Shown here: piece after piece, positions 1-35,200 of the stretch
How positions within the stretch are numbered: position 1 is the first letter of the stretch
Layout of the letters: every line of letters begins with the position of its first letter
From: Branchiostoma floridae
Taxonomy: Eukaryota; Chordata; Leptocardii; Amphioxiformes; Branchiostomatidae
Assembly (NCBI RefSeq): GCF_000003815.2
Contig: NC_049987.1
Span: forward strand, 4,947,341 to 5,011,340
Direction: 5' to 3'
Length of the DNA: 64,000 bases
The notes under the pieces: generated by a model
What the model saw: the letters and a program-made list of their open reading frames with translations, nothing else
Database searches by the model: none
Told to the model about the DNA's origin: nothing
Position numbers and translations under genes: made by a program

Positions 1-604
1 TTCGCGATGGCCGCTTCACCGCTAACTTAAAACCACCTAGAACATTTTCCATGGCTGTAAAAGACGTGCATGGTACTACCGCGAACATAAAACCACCGCG
101 AAAAATCATTTTTCCCGCTACCGCGAAATTAAATATTTACTGTAGCTGATTGGCTCCAGTTTGTAAACACAGCCAGCAGCTGCGCATGCGCATAAAACTA
201 CGTCCAACGCATAGCATAATCTTTGCTCGGAGAGTAGGCAATTAGCACTTGCCAGGCAAACGGCATCTAAATCAATGCTTTGGGTACCACACTATTTTTA
301 AGATGAGGGTATTTTTCTGTAGTTTTATATTACCGGAAAATGCTGCCATGGTTACCACCCCCCACCCCCCCCAAAAAAAACACAACAACTATGAAATTCA
401 ATGCAAAAAGAGCTGAAGACAATTTTGGATGCCCGTAGGGAAACAAAGGTAAGGCAAAGTCAAGCTGTAGAGCATTTTGGATTCCAATAGAAAACAAAGG
501 AAGGCCAAGCTAAGACAAGATTCATGCAAATGATTCAATTAGCTCCTGTTGTTTTAGTTACAGGACCTAGTGTGGTCATTTTGCTCGCCTTACAGTTTTA
601 ACAC
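1..604. other. Intronic/unassigned sequence, no gene seen
   Basis: This should be intron downstream of RTK exon 12. It holds a short C/A homopolymer patch near 357-385 and a small repeated unit with a diverged copy around 410-515. No exon matching the missing kinase C-lobe was seen. Confidence 0.5.
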
Positions 605-798
605 TAGTTCACCTTTATCCTCGGGTAACCTATATCCGTTGCTGTCAGAAATGGGTATTTGGGGATATCAAGTCGACGCACGAGAGTTTCAAACTACAAT
701 ATTTTGAACGTATTATAACTTGAAACTACCGTCCGTCCCTTAATACCGTGTTGGCAAACACAACGAATATAGGTTACCCTGCGGATAAATGTGAACTA
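605..798. mobile_element. MITE family A, copy 1
   Basis: Inverted ends TAGTTCACCTTTATCC / GGATAAATGTGAACTA with inner arms containing GGTAACCTATATCCGTT. Related copies lie at 21386-21605, 40409-40643 and 48764-48982. This copy ends 13 bases inside the intron from the exon 12 donor of the RTK. Confidence 0.75.
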
Positions 799-811
799 CT
801 GTTGTACTTAC

Positions 812-22193
<21,382 letters not shown>

Positions 22194-22524
22194 GCTGGAC
22201 CGTTCTGCTCAATACTAGTAGTGTAGGAAATGGTAGTATATCTACATCTGTCTATCCAACAGACTGTACCACAAACCGCGCAGGAAGGGGGGTGTTAGCT
22301 GCAGCTGATTTGTTCACTCAAGATTCTGAGAAGTCTTGTAGCGTACGTGTATATGGCGTTCGTTTTAAGTCATGCGCTGCTATTAAAAATGCTATTGCCC
22401 AGAAGCTATGTGCTCTTTCTTGGAACAATATCTGATGCTAGAGGAATTTTCACGCCCGAACTGAGATTTCTGAAGCCCGGTGTCAAGCGAAATAATTGCT
22501 TAATGAAATATTGCGCCTGAATGG

Positions 22525-22625
22525 AGTTAGGGGTGCGGTTCGGGTAAGGGCCAGGGTTGGAGTATAGGTTAGGGTTGAGGTTAGGTTTTCGTGTAGGGTG
22601 AAGGTTAGGGTTGAATTAGGGTTAA
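22525..22625. repeat. Degenerate GGTTAG/GGTTGA repeats
   Basis: About 100 bases of imperfect GGTTAGGG-like units upstream of the RTK start. Too degenerate and too short for a telomere. Confidence 0.6.
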
Positions 22626-25600
22626 CGCCTCCTTCCAAAATCCGTTTAGACTGATTAAAAATCATTATAGTATAACAATCCCAATATCTTATTTCATACC
22701 CCACGATTTTGACGCAATTCTCCCCTCTCGGGTATACTGGGAAACCCCAAGCAGCGCACCGGCAGTTATTTGGCTTGTCATTGGATTGTCGCACTCAGTT
22801 ATAAATTGCACAGTAACAGAACAATGACCATCGGCGGAAAATGTACCGACGGTGGAGGGTATTGATAAAGAAAAACGCTGCACTTGGAGAGGATAGCAAA
22901 TATGCGGAAATGAAATGTTTGCTGATATTGCAGGGTTTTCTTGGAATGCACAGTCCAGTCGTGAGAGGTATATTTGCTCGGAACTCTGTTTTGTTTGTTG
23001 TCGCTTGTCAAAGCTTATGTAGACAGACTGTATGAACAGATGTGAACATCCGGAAACCATTTATTAAAACCCAACATAAAAGTTATCATGTTATATCTCA
23101 CTACAAGGAAGTGAACTGCCTGTTTTTACGTTGGCCAAGAAGGTTATGTTTTTCGGTGTAGTTTGTGTACCGTGTGTTTGTCCGTAAATGAACAGAATAA
23201 GTCGAGAAGTTCTGATTAGATTTTAATCATGATATCTGCTTTGTGGGTAGGGGTCGGGAAAAGAAAGGTCAGTTTTGCCAATATAATAGGCTTCCTATCG
23301 GCTTTCTCCCGTACTGCAGAGGAACTTCCAGTTTTGATATTTCGTGTTCTGAATATGCCCTGCAGCTGGTCGTGATTTTTAAGTAGATATCTCTTTAGGC
23401 AGAAAATAAATAGTATGAAGTTGAGCCCCCATTGCGACTTTTCTTTAGTTTTGTTTGACTAACTCATGAAGGGGTTGACGGATCGTTATAATTTTTGGTC
23501 TGTAGATAGTCTAATGTGAAATGTGGTGTTTGAGAAAAAATCGCCGTTTTCTTTATACACGACAGTACAAAAAAATAGCACAGGGTAACTGCTAAGAAAC
23601 AGGAATGCTTAGTGCTTTATACGAAATGTAGAAACTGTGATAAATATTCAGCAATCTATGACGTCCCCAACTCACCCATAACACACTCATAACGCACTAT
23701 CCGGGTCATCGTGCGAAAACGTCACATTATCATTGACGTCGACACTTACAAATACCATGATTGTATGAAGTCTTCGCTGAACGATCAACACCTTTCTCTT
23801 TGGTAAAGAGGAAGATCAACTGAAACAATTTATGCAAATGAGGACCTCATCTGCATAACCAATGATAAATATTCATATTACATACCTGCCGTGAAAGATA
23901 AACATTATTTGGCAAAGGTATTGCAGATAAATGGAACTATACCTTGGCCAGCTGTTTTTCTTTTCCGGCGAGTGGAATTCCTTTTCTCTTCGGTAGAGGG
24001 CGTGCCCTCACCTTCTCCCGTTGGCTGAGAGCATAGCGGCTGCCACCAGCATATGTAACAACCTCATAAAGAACAGAATATGTCATTAGAGTTCAAGGTC
24101 ATATGTAAGGACATTTCTAAAATGCCAATGATGAGGTTGTACCTTACTTCGAACGTGCCCGAATGATGACTGGTTGGTTAGATTGGAATTCCCGTTCTTC
24201 CATTATACAAAAATAATGTGACCAAACTGGTACTCGTTATCAATAGCGTTATATTCATACACATATTGTGCATGCACATATCACAGCACATATTTTACAC
24301 ATACATAGCCACGCTATGGATTCAAATGTTTCTGTAGACATCTTTAATTAAAAGATCATTATCATTTCATTTTAGACATTATTTGATAATTCCATATCGA
24401 GCAACACATCGCCTTGAAGGCCATAAAGAGTGGTAACTGAGGCGTTTGGGGGTGTTTTTGGTGTCATGAAAATATCATGTTTGGATAATGCATGAGTCTT
24501 TAGTTTTTTTTAGGAAGTACCTTATTGCATAAAGGTGATTTATGCAAATTAGCATGACGTCATGATGATGTCATAGAGAGCTATATGGCCACGCCCATTT
24601 GGGGAAAAAATGACAGAAAAGTGTTTTGCCCCGCTTGTAATTCGATGATTGTTGTTGATACTTTACAGTATTGTAAATAATGGTCATTTAAAAAGATCTG
24701 TGCGTGGATTTTGTCATATCATGTAATGCTGATATTACATCATGAATTTTTTTCCTCAAATTTTTATTACCCCATATGCTACCAGCAACTAGGATCACTA
24801 AATAGCACCCTTTTGAGGCGGCTGCGCGAGACATTCTACCTTACAGGGTATATTTCAAAATAAGATCCATTTTGACTAATTTTGATGAACAGTTTTTGGG
24901 GCGTGTCGCTCCGATAATCACATTGTGGTGGTAGTAGTGACGCAATCCATTTTTATAGGCCATAAAAAAATCAAAATGATATTTTGAGGTCAGATTTGTA
25001 TTCGGCATGTGCCAAAACCTCCGTATACTAAGTTTTGTTCTTGTATCTTCAAGGAGAGGGAAAATATGGTGTTTTTGCATATCTAATTAGCTGACTCAGA
25101 TTTGATTACCCCTGGAACTCAATTATTCAGGATTATTTATCACTTATGAATTAGATATGTAAATTTCATGGCCATAGTTCAATTCAGCATGTTACAAAAC
25201 TCCAGTATACCAAGTTTTTTCCTTGTATCTTGTATGACTGCGGAGATATTGTTATCTTGCATATTTAATTAGCTGACCCGGAGAAATTATGGCGTAATTT
25301 TTAGGCTTTTGATGGCCATAACTCTCTAACGGTATCTCCGATTTTTTCGCAATAAAAACCATTCTATTTCTCTCACTAAGACCTATCCAATGATGTCAAG
25401 TTTGAAAAGCTGTGAAGAGTTTGAAATTTTTGTGTAATTTGAGACAGCTACTTTGACCTTGAAATTTGGCCAACAAATAGCAACATTTGATGGCCAAATT
25501 TTTGATTTTATAAAAATAGAAGTACATATCTACTAACATTGATGGTTATTTTTCGGAAAAATATCTTCCTCGGGCATACCTCCTGGCTACCTTGAAGGTA

Positions 25601-26140
25601 TTCGATTTACGCTTACATTGTACGCCCTGCGTGACTTGCATAGGGGCGACAAATCTTATAACAACCCCGGACCAACGTATACCGCACAGTCTGTGTCACC
25701 TGTACACAAAATTATGAGCATCTTGAACAGGTAAGCTTGTCTTTCTTTAAGATCAAACAATCTACTACTTGGATAGGTAAAATTGTTTTACAAAATACTC
25801 AGCCCATTCCGAGCGTTTTTGCCACAGACATGCATTGTGGTCAAATGTGTACGGCATTATGGCACGGATTCCGCCAACGCTTTCCGACTATTTGTTTTCT
25901 GTACCATTTTAGGGTGGTTTTGTAGTGAATGGGTTTGTCGTAATGTTGGAGGTTATGGACTAATGTTTGTAATATGTAATATGTGAGGTAGGTGGCGGAA
26001 ATGAAAAGGCCACTACTGATGAAGGCCCCCTATTGGATGTCTTTGATAATGCAGCAGAACTAGTTTTCGTAACGTTTGTTCTAATATGATGAAATAAAAA
26101 TGTTATAGCCATAGTTACTATCCATACTTTGTAAATTTCA
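22626..26140. other. Intergenic, no gene recognised
   Basis: AT-rich non-coding sequence upstream of the RTK. It contains a repeat word ATGCAAATGAGGACCTCAT near 23831 and, at 24430-25560, an old unclassified repeat with TTAATTAGCTGAC words (about 25085 and 25265) and GATGGCCATAACTCTCTAAC. No convincing exon was seen. Confidence 0.5.
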
Positions 26141-26149
26141 GTTTCATTA

Positions 26150-26453
26150 ATTTTCGTTTTATACATGATTTGATATATGATTTGACCTCTGACCTCCACA
26201 CCATCTCTTGACATTGATTTTGACCTTGGAACGTTTTCGACTTGAGTATGGACACTGATTATGTTTTGACGCACCGGTTTTATGTTTTCTGTACTGTATG
26301 TTGTCCCTGGGTGTTCAAAGTTTGACTGATTGTTAACACGTTTTGTCCTGTATCTGTTATTTACATGTATGTTTGATGGGCCCCCTTGGAAATCAACTAT
26401 GCACTGTTGTAGGGGCTACCCATCTGTTTCAAGATGAAATAAATAAATAAATA
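26150..26453 (+). mobile_element. LINE 3' UTR fragment, same family as 60239-61255
   Basis: Shares GACCTCTGACCTC, then a GGGCxCCxxTGGAAATCA ... GGGxCTACCC block and an AAATAAATAAATAAATA tail with the LINE at 60239-61255. The coding part is missing. Confidence 0.65.
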
Positions 26454-26574
26454 GCGTGTTTTGTCTTCTAAAGGCTTCTTTTGGAAATGCAGGCAGTTTT
26501 TTGGAAGATACTTTGAAATAGGATAACACCGCGTCAGATGAGAACATACACATGTTTGTTGGTTTCGTAATATC

Positions 26575-26800
26575 ATTGTATCTTTCTGTGTTTCTGTGTA
26601 TAAATTTGTGCGTACGTGCGTTGTATGTGAGAGTGTAAGTGTGTGCATGTAAACAAGTATGTACGTTGCGCGTGCATAATCTTATATGTATGTAACTGTG
26701 TGCATGTGTGTGTGTGTGTGTGTTGTGTGTTGTGTATGTATATATACATGTGTACCCCTGTGCGTTTGTGTTGTGTTGTGTATTGTGCGTCTTCAAGCAA
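26575..26800. repeat. GT-rich simple sequence
   Basis: TGTGTG/TGTGCATG-rich stretch centred on 26700-26730. The His/Thr-rich ORFs over it are artefacts. Confidence 0.8.
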
Positions 26801-27429
26801 TTCAGTCGTTACCGTCATTGCAAACTGGCAGCCTTCAAATCACAAAAAAACGGTACCGAAATATTGCCTTCTTGGTGAAGGTGATAAAATCGCTTATCAT
26901 TCCAAATATTTGAAATATTCTGCCAGCATATTGCTGTAACATTCTACAGGAATCCTCCGCAATATGTAATTATGATATCCGTTGCTACCTTTATGCGTAA
27001 CGTGGATTAAAGTGCAACCAATGCCAGCGGGTAACAAAAGAGTCATTGGCGCGGGGTCTTCTTTCATTGCACAAACGTAACCGGATTTGCAGAAATATGA
27101 TGAACGTTTGGTGCATTTCGTTAGAATGTCATAACCCGTGCTTCACTATAGAATGGAGCGGATTCAATCGGATGTTCATTTTCTGTCTTTTTTTTTATTG
27201 AAGAACATGCAAAATTACACACATAGTGGTGCCGCACTCAAGCTAAAAGCTTATGTTCACGGCACCACTAACGAAATACAATAAATAATACACAACTAAA
27301 ACACAAAAGTACGGGAATCGGCATTATAACAGAGATGAAATAAACGTATTATGATAATATAAATTAATTGTACAAACATGATGCCGATATTAAACAATAC
27401 AGTATTGGAGTTATGACAAAAGAAAATAA

Positions 27430-27640
27430 TTATACAAAACGTTTGGTTTCTAATAAATACATCTGGGCAATATACAGCGCATTAGAATTGTCAGTGGAAG
27501 AGAGGAGGGGTGAAACCCTAATCAATAAATGTATAATAGCTGTTTCAGACAAGGCATCAATATTGAGAATTGGAATATTCAATTTTTTTATCCTGTCAAA
27601 TAAAAGTAAACGTTGATTTCTGTCTTTAATCACATACATC
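27430..27640 (-). mobile_element. Possible LINE ORF2 C-terminal scrap
   Basis: A minus-strand frame of 69 codons (FDRIKKLNIPILNIDALSE...) resembles the loosely conserved last residues of LINE proteins ending at 38550 and 40109. Weak. Confidence 0.25.
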
Positions 27641-27713
27641 CTCCGAGAGGGGAAATGTACTGTATTTTCTATGCAAGCAGAGGTTAGGCTTCAGAAATGT
27701 GCATGACTCGTGT

Positions 27714-27948
27714 AAAGGTGGTATCTCGCTGCACTTGGCGCACCGGTGTGGCACTGCGGGATTCGAAAGATTACTCAGCGAATTTTCTTCCGTTTTGTGT
27801 ATTTTGTTGTCTTCTAACTCTAAGTCATACTTTTACGTATTACCTAATATCTAAATCATAAAAAATCGGCTAAAATATACATCAGTGCCGCAGTAAACGA
27901 ACCCCGCAGTGCCACACCGCGGCCTCAAGTAAACTTATATACCACTTT
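27714..27948. mobile_element. MITE family B, copy 1
   Basis: AAAGGTGGTATCTCGCTGCA CTTGG...CACCGGTG ends mirrored by CAGTGCCACACCG...ACCACTTT. Four copies are in the window (30314, 38784, 54990), each about 235-250 bases with an AT-rich centre holding CATACTTTTACGTA. Confidence 0.8.
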
Positions 27949-29184
27949 AAGAGTAAGTCATGATCGGATACATACAACAACTAAACATGCCTGGATGGAA
28001 ATTAACTTGATGTTTGGTACGCGAGTAGGTCTTGATGAGACCTTGAACTAAACGGATTCCCCCTAGCAGCCTGTTATGGTACTAAAGCGGAAGGTTCGAT
28101 TTTGATATCTAGAGTTCTGGACATGCTATGGTCGTGATTTTATATCACTTGGGACATCGAGAATTTGGTGCAGGTTTGGCCCTCTACCGGATTGTTTGGA
28201 ACTGCAGAAGCATTTTTGGTTCAGACTTTCAAAGAGAATAACTCAATAAGGGGTTGTCGAATAGTCATGATTTTTGGTACTAGTATACTATTTAGATAGC
28301 TTTTTAGTGTTTTGTAGTGTTACATTATTTCACGCTCTGCATATAAGCTGACTAGGTCTGCATGCATCTATTTTCCCCAAGTAAATAAAGCATGCATGAT
28401 ATAGTGTAGTCACTCAAACAACTGGATTTTATGATTTTGGAAACGTTCATTCTGACATTCATATCTAGGTAGCATCCACTACCTTTCGTCGGTGACAATG
28501 CACACACGATAAATCATGGATGCAATCTAAAACGTCTGACCGTTTCCAAAATCATATCCAGTTGCTTGAGTTACTGCTGTTTGGCGTATCTTATTACCTG
28601 GATGTCTAACCTTCAACGACATAGATGAACATGTCTGATAGTGTGCGGACATATATTTACCACTAGTTTGGCAAGATTCAATGACCGTCAAGCCATCTGA
28701 GTTGTACATATGGGTGAATATGATCTAGAGTCTATCAAACAAATGGTAGAATCCTTTCAGTTTCCCTAGCGTCATTTCTGGCTTCATTCTTCTTTTGTAT
28801 ATTGCTTCTGTACGGGCTTCTTATCTTCTTCGCTGTGGATGTAGTCTTTATACAACAGTGCAAAGATTGGTCCAGTCATTGCATAATCCTCTCATTTGTC
28901 CCCATCAAACAATTCATTGGAAGAACACTGGTACAACAACAGGGGGTGATTGATTGGTAAGACCTTATCGTAGAGGCCCATTCTCCGGGTTTAACGGCCT
29001 TGTCTGCAGTTCAGGGCAGTAAACTGTAATTGGGAGCCGCATATCCGTCCAGGCAATTTCCGAACAACAAGTGTCCAATCTTGTTTTACCATTACCTTAT
29101 CGCCAAAAGGGCGCGACGTTCTTTTCTGTATTTGATACAACGTAGTCTAACAACGTAGTCTAACAATTTCCGCTATTGCTCTGT

Positions 29185-29275
29185 GTGTGCGGGGGGGGGG
29201 GATCTGTAATAGAATCCGTTGCGGTCTTCGAACGGGGCTGGGTTTTTTTTTGGGGGGGGGGGGGGGTCCCCATTT
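29185..29275. repeat. Poly(G) tracts
   Basis: Runs of 10 and 14 G near 29191 and 29252 with a T8 run. Non-coding; ORFs here are artefacts. Confidence 0.8.
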
Positions 29276-30313
29276 TCAACGTTGGCTGGGTTATCTAAAA
29301 CTTGTGCCCGGAAAAGGAGTTTGCTGTGAAAAAAAGTTTGCCGGGATAACGATTTTGCCCCCTCCCCGTTCACGGAGTCTAGATCTGTACGGCAATTGCA
29401 AGGGTAGTTCATCCCATGGGTTTAACTTTTGTCTGACGTACTAATTAGTAAGGGCAGCCATGCGTTGGAGCCAGTGACGACTGTAGTATTGACGCATCTC
29501 TGCAACCATGCATGCTTACTTAGCGGAGTACTTGATATCGTTATCAAGCCGGTAGAGCCTCAAGTGACCCCAGTTAACCTTTTTGTCTTGTTTTGCGCTT
29601 GGAACTGATATCGATGCGGATATCCCAAGACAGGCATATCCTTATCGTCTGCATGAAAACGGAGGTATAGATTTGCTGGGCATGTGTTTGTACGTGCTTG
29701 CAGTTTCGACGCTATATTTCCAGAACGATTCGAGCGATTGCCATGATATTTAGTACGGGGGTAGGTGTTTTTGACATGCCGGTTAGGTTCGATTTTGGGC
29801 CCTCTGGTGGCAGACCTTGGTACTGCAGTAGGACTTCCTGTGTTAGTATCTTTGATCATGGAAACGCCGTGGCCTTGATTTTTTCGTCTTAGGTAGCTTT
29901 AAAGAGGAGTTAGAATATGTGCTGGTTTGGGCCCCCTAGTAGATTGCTATGGAACTGCAGGGGATGTGTCGTGATCAGATGAAACTGTGTACAACCTTCG
30001 CTAAGTCTTCTACAAGTACATTATACAAAAAAAAAACAAGTAGCTATAAATCGATCGACCTCCCTATAATTTTATTTATAAATCAATATGTTGAGTTTAA
30101 TGTATCGTTTACAATATTGGTTCTAACGTCTAATTACGTATTAACCTATTTGTACACAACTGAAATTGATCGTAGAATGCAATTATTGTATTCATATTCA
30201 GTATGCCATGTATTAAATTCTTTTAACAAGCTAAAAGAAAGGTGAACAGATTTGAGCATTTATTATCATCATTTCGTAAACAATGCTAAAATTACGTCAA
30301 TGTTCAAACGCTA

Positions 30314-30562
30314 ATGTGGTATCTCACTGTACTTGGGTCACCGGTGTGGCACTGCGGAGTTCGAAAGACACTCAACGAATTTCAGATATAAAGAACGAAT
30401 TTTCTTACGTTTTGTGTATTTTGTTGCCTTCCAAGTCATACTTTTACGTAGTACGCAACATCTAAACTATAAAAATATCAGCGAAAATAACACAATAGTG
30501 CCGCAGTGAACGACCCTCGCAGTGCCGCACAGGTGCCCCAAGTGCAGTGAGATACCACCTTT
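30314..30562. mobile_element. MITE family B, copy 2
   Basis: Ends TGGTATCTCACTGTACTTGG and CAAGTGCAGTGAGATACCAC. Central part as in copy 1. Confidence 0.8.
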
Positions 30563-30679
30563 GACTTTTATATGCAGATGATTTCGATCCGTCGCTAGGT
30601 GGCGCTCTCTGGCAGGGGAATACTGTAATCCATCGATTCTGTTTTACCGGATGCTCCGGAGTGCCCCCGGGCTAGGTAG

Positions 30680-30862
30680 TGATAATTCTCCCGCTCAGTG
30701 TAATTACAAGCCTGTCATATAGGATTACAGTCTCACCTCGCCCAAACTCTGCCTACATGCGGATTGATCGCCCAATCCGAGCGGTGAAGACCGCTTTACG
30801 TGCCGCTAATCTCCGAATTCCTCCCCATTTGCCAGCTCGAGCTTGAACGGATCAAATCGGAG
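30680..30862 (+). other. Possible 5' non-coding exon with donor at 30863
   Basis: A non-repetitive, GC-richer stretch ends in TCGGAG|GTAAGTAC, a near-perfect donor. The exon holding the receptor-subunit start codon at 45497 has a strong acceptor and so needs an upstream exon; this is one candidate, 14.6 kb away. Pure inference. Confidence 0.2.
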
Positions 30863-30869
30863 GTAAGTA

Positions 30870-32080
30870 CTACAGGATTTAAACATGTAGGATACGTGAT
30901 TCTAATTACGTCAGCTTAGGAGAGATGAGATATATCGATTGATATGATATCAAGTTCCACGATTGGTAACGGTGAGGTAAAGTGGAATACTTGAGTATTG
31001 AACGCACCTGGCGTAGCTAACGGATATATCGGTGGTTTTATGTTCTTTCACAAATCCTTAGCATTGAATATTTCAGCGGCGTAGAGGCGAAGGGCTAAGT
31101 CTGAATATGCATGGCATTTATAATCGGGGAGGGAGCTCTGGGGAAAATGGCCCCCATACTGCCTGTCACCTACCTCTCTAAACGTCATCAGTTCGAGCCG
31201 TGAAGCAGTACACTTTTAAAAGGCGTTTTCAGTATTTGTTCTTGACATTCCACGTTTAAAGGAACAAAATGTAAGATTTGGTCGAAGCTAGAAAAATGTC
31301 CATTCTATGGTCATTTCGTTTCTTATATAGTATGTAGCTCGAAGAACCGTACGGGATTTCATAACAATATTCAGGATATGAAAAATGATATATTACAGCA
31401 TCACATGTAGAATGTGTAGAATATACATATATTTGCCGGTTTGTTTACATTCATCTAGCATGTCTTTGTTTGTACCACCAAAAATATGTGAAAGTAGTGA
31501 AATTTGCTTTTGCCGTTTGTATTACAAAGTATGGGGGAAATAAGGAATAAAGATGCAAATGTCAACTAGAAAGGCCGACATTTGCTTAGGAGCAAATACA
31601 GCATATTTCAGCCATAGCTTTTCCCATACAACATTTAACTGTCTCAAATAACCCCTGCTCGAAAATGGAACATTTAGGGGCACACCCCAGTTTCTCGCCC
31701 CCATTGAAACGTATAGTTAATAGACTATTTTCAACGACGCCGTATTTCCAAACAAAATTTTCCCCGGGAACTACACCTATACAGTATACAGGAAGTAAAA
31801 ATGTACCATCTGGTCTAACATATCTGATTTGCAAGAAAATTGTAGGACCTAAAATCTCACAACATCCTAATGAATTTCGAAAGCCCGTAGCGATGACATT
31901 ATCGGTCAAGCTGCCCGGGGCGCTTCACTGTTTGCGTCCTCGGAGCGATACCCGGAAGCCAAGATGTGTCGACAAAAACTTACCAAAAACAACATATAGG
32001 GGTCGAAGTTTATACTAGCAGCGGATCCGCTACGCTAATTTTACACTGAGTAACTGGGCACTAAGGGACTGGTCGATATT
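30870..32080. other. Intergenic, no gene recognised
   Basis: Open frames of about 110 codons on both strands near 31586-32018 overlap each other and show no recognisable domain. Likely old repeat. Confidence 0.4.
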
Positions 32081-32084
32081 TAGC

Positions 32085-32190
32085 GGGGGGGCGGTCGTCG
32101 GGGGGGAGGATGGGCCTAGGAAAAAAAATTGAGCCAGGGGGAGGGCCTAGGAAAAAAAATTGAGCGGGGGGGAGGGCCTAGGAAAAATTT
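32085..32190 (+). repeat. 31-bp minisatellite, three units
   Basis: GGGGAGGGCCTAGGAAAAAA plus AATTGAGC repeated three times, followed by GGTCAAGATTTCAAAA sequence shared with the element at 10865-11395. It is probably the remains of that family. Confidence 0.75.
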
Positions 32191-32299
32191 TTTGCTCGGA
32201 CTATCAGTGAAATTTGTTCGTCAAAATGCCAGAAATGGCTTTTCGGAGGGTCAAGATTTCAAAATTTCCCAGGCCTCAACAAGGCCCCGGCAAGGCAAA

Positions 32300-35200
32300 A
32301 AAAAAAGTTGGTGACTTCGGCGCTCCACATGCTGAAAATTCGCTCAGTATTCACTCAGTAATATTTTCCTGCCGTGCCTTTGACTCTATCTCTGTTAAAC
32401 ACCACTACAACGTTGTAAAACTATTGATGTTATAATAGTATTTACCATTTTAACGCTGGTATAAAGGTGGACGGAGAAAATATCAGTCAAATTTGTTTAC
32501 CTTTCTTTTGAAGCTGGCGCGGCAAAGACATGAAGCCGAAGTTCATACCGGACGTGGTAGACTATTTTCAGAGTTCTACTGTATGGTATAATAAGTTCTC
32601 GATAAAGTTACCAAAATGCGACGTAAAAAGTGTACTTCCGGTTTGCAATGCCACCATTCAGTCACGGTGACAAAATTCAGCGCCTTGGAAAAACTTGCAT
32701 ATCTTGCCAACATCTGTGCACCAACACATGTCGGTATTTTCCTAAGATTTTACCGAAAAAAATGACAGGAAAAAGCCTCTTTTCTTTCATAATTTTGCAT
32801 GCTCTGGAAGACGACTGGTGAAAAAGTAAATGCACGTGCTGTTTGTAAAACCGACGGTGAGACTCAAATCAAACGCACGCAGTACAAGACGTGCCCAACC
32901 CGATTCACATGTGGGAAATGTTGTTATACGTGTCGTTACCATGACAACAGCCTTGGCTGCAGTCTTTAGATATACCGATTAGACAGGGCGTGCCACTTTA
33001 TGCGAAAAATCGAATTAACTTGCGACCAATCACAGCCAGCAGCGGCTCCAACAAAGGCGGTAACATAACGTCAATGAAGAAGAGGCACGAAACTTTGCGA
33101 AAATAAACCGAGAAACTGCGATGTTTGGGACTGGATAACATACACAAGTATCTCGCTAAGGCGTCGACCTGTCAAGAAGTGGACGACGCGGAAACTATTG
33201 CTTCTACTACAACTAAGTTGAGGGACAACGACAAGGGGCAGCGGAGCAGTCAGGGCTGACACCGATCGCGAGGAAACGATGCCAAGGCCGCGGTGGACGG
33301 CTCGACTGTCGAGTCCGTCTAAAATCTAATAAAAATGGCGCGAATGGCTTCGTCACATCGGAGACGAGTGTTGGGTGACGTGTGTTTACAGTTTGCACCA
33401 GGAGAAAAACATTCTTTAACGCTTCCTTTGTTGATAGTTTTTAAACTATGAAAATAGGAAGCGTGACTACTGAGAAAAGAATATGAACTAACCATGGAGC
33501 TTTTATCTGATAAAAGCTCCTTGAACTAACGTGTCGGATTCGTCATAAATTCCAATTTCACGTTAAATGCATTTTAAATCGTACAAGGTCTGGGTGATTC
33601 CAATCGGAGTTTGCAGGCATTGCAAATTAGATCGTGAATAAAAGCGAATGTTACCGAATAAATAGTATCATAATATTTCTTTTGTCATGCTTGTTCATTT
33701 GCTTACGCGCCTTCAACAATAAAAGTGGCATAATACAGACATAAAGTTATCATGTTGCTGCAACATCGTGCTGGCAAAATGTATGTTTATTCATATAAAC
33801 ATTGCACAGGTAACACAATTGTTTAGATTTACAGTTCAAAACCTTCTAACGATAAATATTGATGAGGAAATAATCATTCTCGCCATTGTTAAACTTACTT
33901 ATCAAATCTAAACTGGCCAATTTTCCCGCGATTTCCGCCAAGTAACATTTCCTCGATTGTCTCAACTTACCCTGCCAAAGTCAAATCTGCCGAAAATGAA
34001 TGATTTTGCTACGCGGAATGTTGGCAAATTCATCGACAAAGACATGTACTCTGACGTTCAAGGAACGCGTACCTTCTGCTAACGTCCAAATGACCTTGTC
34101 GTTAACTCCAAATTCTCGCAAAAAAAAAACTATTTTATATATACATGTATATAAAACCTTGCGTAAGGTGACATTCGTCCGCTGTGTTGTCATATGCACG
34201 TGTTTCTATATAAACGGGGTTGGAAGGCCCCGCTATTGATTATTAATTAGACTTCGTCTTCCTTTTCGCTGATTGGCTGGCTCGTTAGATTCATTTAACT
34301 TGCACGTGCGGGGCTCTGCGGGGTGACGTCACGGCAAAAGGCCGAAAGAAAACCAATTTTCCCTCAGAAAAGTGCTGAAATTTACTGTATATAGTAAAGC
34401 GCTGGTTGCAAGTTAGCAATTTACGTGTTTGTAAGCATAAGTCCGTGAGATTTCTGAAACAACAGCAGTTCAGTGATAAACGGAACCTTCTAAAAACGTA
34501 CGGAGCTAACAGCGCAGGGAAAATATACCATCGCATCACAGAAATGCCCCTAAAAACTGATACAATAAGCCTTCTGAATAGCCCAAAGTGCAAGAGTTTC
34601 CCCCAACGGTGCTCTGCCCCTGGACCCTGCCAGGCCGGGGCCTTCGGCGTTCTTCGGTGGACCCCGGACCCCGTGTGCCGACGCTGTAAAAAAATTCTGG
34701 CGGGAACACTGCAGTATATAGGGAATCGTGAGGCCCGCTTATGAATATTAATTAGCCTTCGCACTCTTCGCGCACAGGTGTGGGCTCCGTGCGGGGTCAC
34801 GGAAGGTCACGTCAGGAGGCCAAAAGAACACAAATTTCCCATCAGAAAAGTGCCAAAATTAATCATTATAAAGTAGTTTATGTCAAAACTTTTACTTGGA
34901 TCATTTTACCAACTATCTAATGCCTATCTACACCAAATTTCAGGCCATTCCATTGTAAGACCAGGGTACAGGGGGCCAAAATATACCGTTTTGGTCTTAA
35001 GATGACCCAAAAACCTTAATAAAATCATTTAAAAGAGAGATATGGGAAAATTGAAAAAAACGTCCGAGGGTATTGGCCCACTCTACCCTTGTGCCAAATT
35101 TCAAGTCATTCGGTTGAGGAACAACGGAGATACCGTGTTCCGAAGATTTGACAGGAGAAAGAAGAAAGAAGAAACATTACGAATACAATATATTTCACCA

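Noticed and set aside
22525-22625. Telomere-like sequence
   Set aside because: Short, imperfect GGTTAG units without a regular period.
33000-33400. Coding exon in a GC-richer patch
   Set aside because: Frames are short on both strands and no domain or splice pair could be defined.
34291-34800. 169-codon minus-strand frame
   Set aside because: No domain, overlaps a 112-codon frame on the other strand, and its ends lie in a local repeat pair.
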